Shown here in pieces: positions 14,063 through 14,253 of a DNA stretch of 14,253 nucleotides; positions within the stretch are counted from its first letter, which is position 1, and each line of letters begins with the position of its first letter. The notes under the pieces are model-generated. The model ran no database searches. It had not been told where the DNA came from and saw nothing but the letters and a program-made list of their open reading frames with translations. Both the position numbers and the translations under genes were made by a program. Origin of the DNA: CAZXCK01 sp964639225 (GTDB taxonomy: Bacteria; Chloroflexota; Anaerolineae; Aggregatilineales; Phototrophicaceae); NCBI GenBank assembly GCA_964639225.1, contig CAZXCK010000116.1, positions 1 to 14,253 on the forward strand, written 5' to 3'.

Positions 14063-14140
14063 ATGACATCCGGGTGGCCCAGCACCAGTCATCAATCCAG
14101 CCGATGCTGGTTTTGCGGCGGAGTCATTGGCGAGGTGTAG
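14063..14140 (+). CDS. Very short ORF (25 codons), doubtful
   Basis: ATG 14063 to TAG 14138-14140 encodes 25 residues ending SRCWFCGGVIGEV, with one CxxC pair reminiscent of half a zinc ribbon. An in-frame stop at 14057-14059 bounds it upstream. The only ribosome-site hint is GGA at 14052-14054. The stop ends 1 nt before the terminator stem. It may be chance, and it overlaps the RNA pairings described for this stretch. Confidence 0.12.
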   Translation: MTSGWPSTSHQSSRCWFCGGVIGEV

Positions 14141-14141
14141 T

Positions 14142-14178
14142 AAAAAAGCCAGGGAGCGCGCGCTCCCTGGCTTTTTTT
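14142..14178. terminator. Strong bidirectional intrinsic terminator
   Basis: A near-perfect palindrome: six A, then GCCAGGGAGC, a GCGC loop, then GCTCCCTGGC and seven T. The stem is 10 GC-rich pairs (14148-14157 with 14162-14171), lengthened by six A-T pairs (14142-14147 with 14172-14177). It has a T-run on both strands. It serves transcription arriving from the left and the minus-strand gene whose stop lies 25 nt to the right. Confidence 0.95.
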
Positions 14179-14202
14179 CTGTGGTGTGGATGTGTGCTCG
14201 GC

Positions 14203-14253
14203 TCAGATGCCGATGCGCACGAACGAAGTGTAGAACAGGTAGCGTCCGATCAC
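14203..14253 (-). CDS. C-terminal end of a minus-strand protein, probably membrane-bound
   Basis: The last 16 codons and the TGA (14205-14203) of a gene entering from the right edge encode VIGRYLFYTSFVRIGI. The ending 'GR-x-LFY-x(3)-VR-x-GI' recalls the C-termini of DmsC-type anchor subunits of molybdopterin oxidoreductases, but 16 residues cannot decide this. That it is coding at all is supported by the terminator placed 25 nt downstream on the minus strand. Confidence 0.5.
   Translation of the reverse strand: MIGRYLFYTSFVRIGI

Larger units (their letters stand above)
13895..14141. other. Gene-poor stretch with several pairings; possible structured RNA
   Basis: This stretch of about 250 nt between the 148-aa gene and the strong terminator has no ORF of useful length. 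Paired elements include GCGGGT/ACCCGC (13898-13903, 13947-13952), CCGGA/TCCGG (14050-14054, 14069-14073), and a hairpin ACCAG-t-CATC/GATG-CTGGT (14084-14111). ACTGGTG at 14027-14033 is the exact complement of CACCAGT at 14083-14089, which competes with that hairpin. It ends at a U-tract terminator, so a plus-strand transcript would have a defined 3' end. I could not match it to 6S, tmRNA, SRP or RNase P RNA by eye. Confidence 0.3.

Noticed and set aside
13895..14141. Known ncRNA (6S, tmRNA, RNase P, SRP) or tRNA in the gap
   Set aside because: I found no conserved core motif of any of these, nor a tRNA T-loop with matching arms.

Overview
The window reads as a chromosomal segment of a GC-rich (about 60%) member of the phylum Chloroflexota, probably Anaerolineae-like. 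This is inferred from style, not from a marker gene. The clues are a lipoprotein with Thr/Pro-rich linkers and an SH3b domain, a tandem PPC-type secreted protein, the C-terminal domain common in Chloroflexota GT39-like membrane proteins, a prokaryotic LSDAT/SLOG protein, and an A2-type caa3 oxidase cluster with an extra subunit III-like gene. I see no mobile element, CRISPR array, tRNA or rRNA.

Left part (1-3463): the 3' end of a plus-strand gene converges on a secreted tandem PPC-domain protein (minus, TTG start). That gene diverges from a large SH3b lipoprotein (plus), which converges on mutY (minus), the A/G-mismatch adenine glycosylase. Both convergent junctions have the same 7-nt gap between stop codons.

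Middle-left (3544-5665): an LSDAT-type (SLOG superfamily) predicted nucleotide-ligand sensor is followed 25 nt later by a membrane-anchored coiled-coil/TPR protein with its TPRs predicted in the cytosol. They probably form a two-gene operon and are the best candidate here for a poorly described signalling module.

Centre (5720-11858): a respiratory operon for a caa3-type heme-copper oxidase. The order is ctaC (subunit II with CuA and a fused cytochrome c), ctaD (subunit I, with the A2-type YSHP motif in helix VI), a divergent subunit III-like gene, an unrecognised membrane protein of about eight helices, ctaE (canonical subunit III) and ctaF (subunit IV). A sigma70-like promoter precedes ctaC. 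GC-rich hairpins without U-tracts lie between ctaC/ctaD and ctaD/III-like, and a possible internal promoter precedes the unknown membrane gene. Together the products would move electrons from cytochrome c to O2 and pump protons.

Right part (11906-14253): a minus-strand esterase-D/Fes-like alpha/beta hydrolase with its own intrinsic terminator. Its nucleophile elbow reads G-V-A-V-G, so the catalytic Ser is replaced by Ala and it is probably a pseudo-enzyme. Divergent from it is a small unrecognised protein (148 aa) behind a TTGACA promoter whose spacer holds a perfect inverted repeat. Next comes a stretch of about 250 nt with no convincing gene but with mutually exclusive pairings, which may be a structured RNA. 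A very strong bidirectional terminator follows, and finally the last 16 codons of a minus-strand membrane protein.
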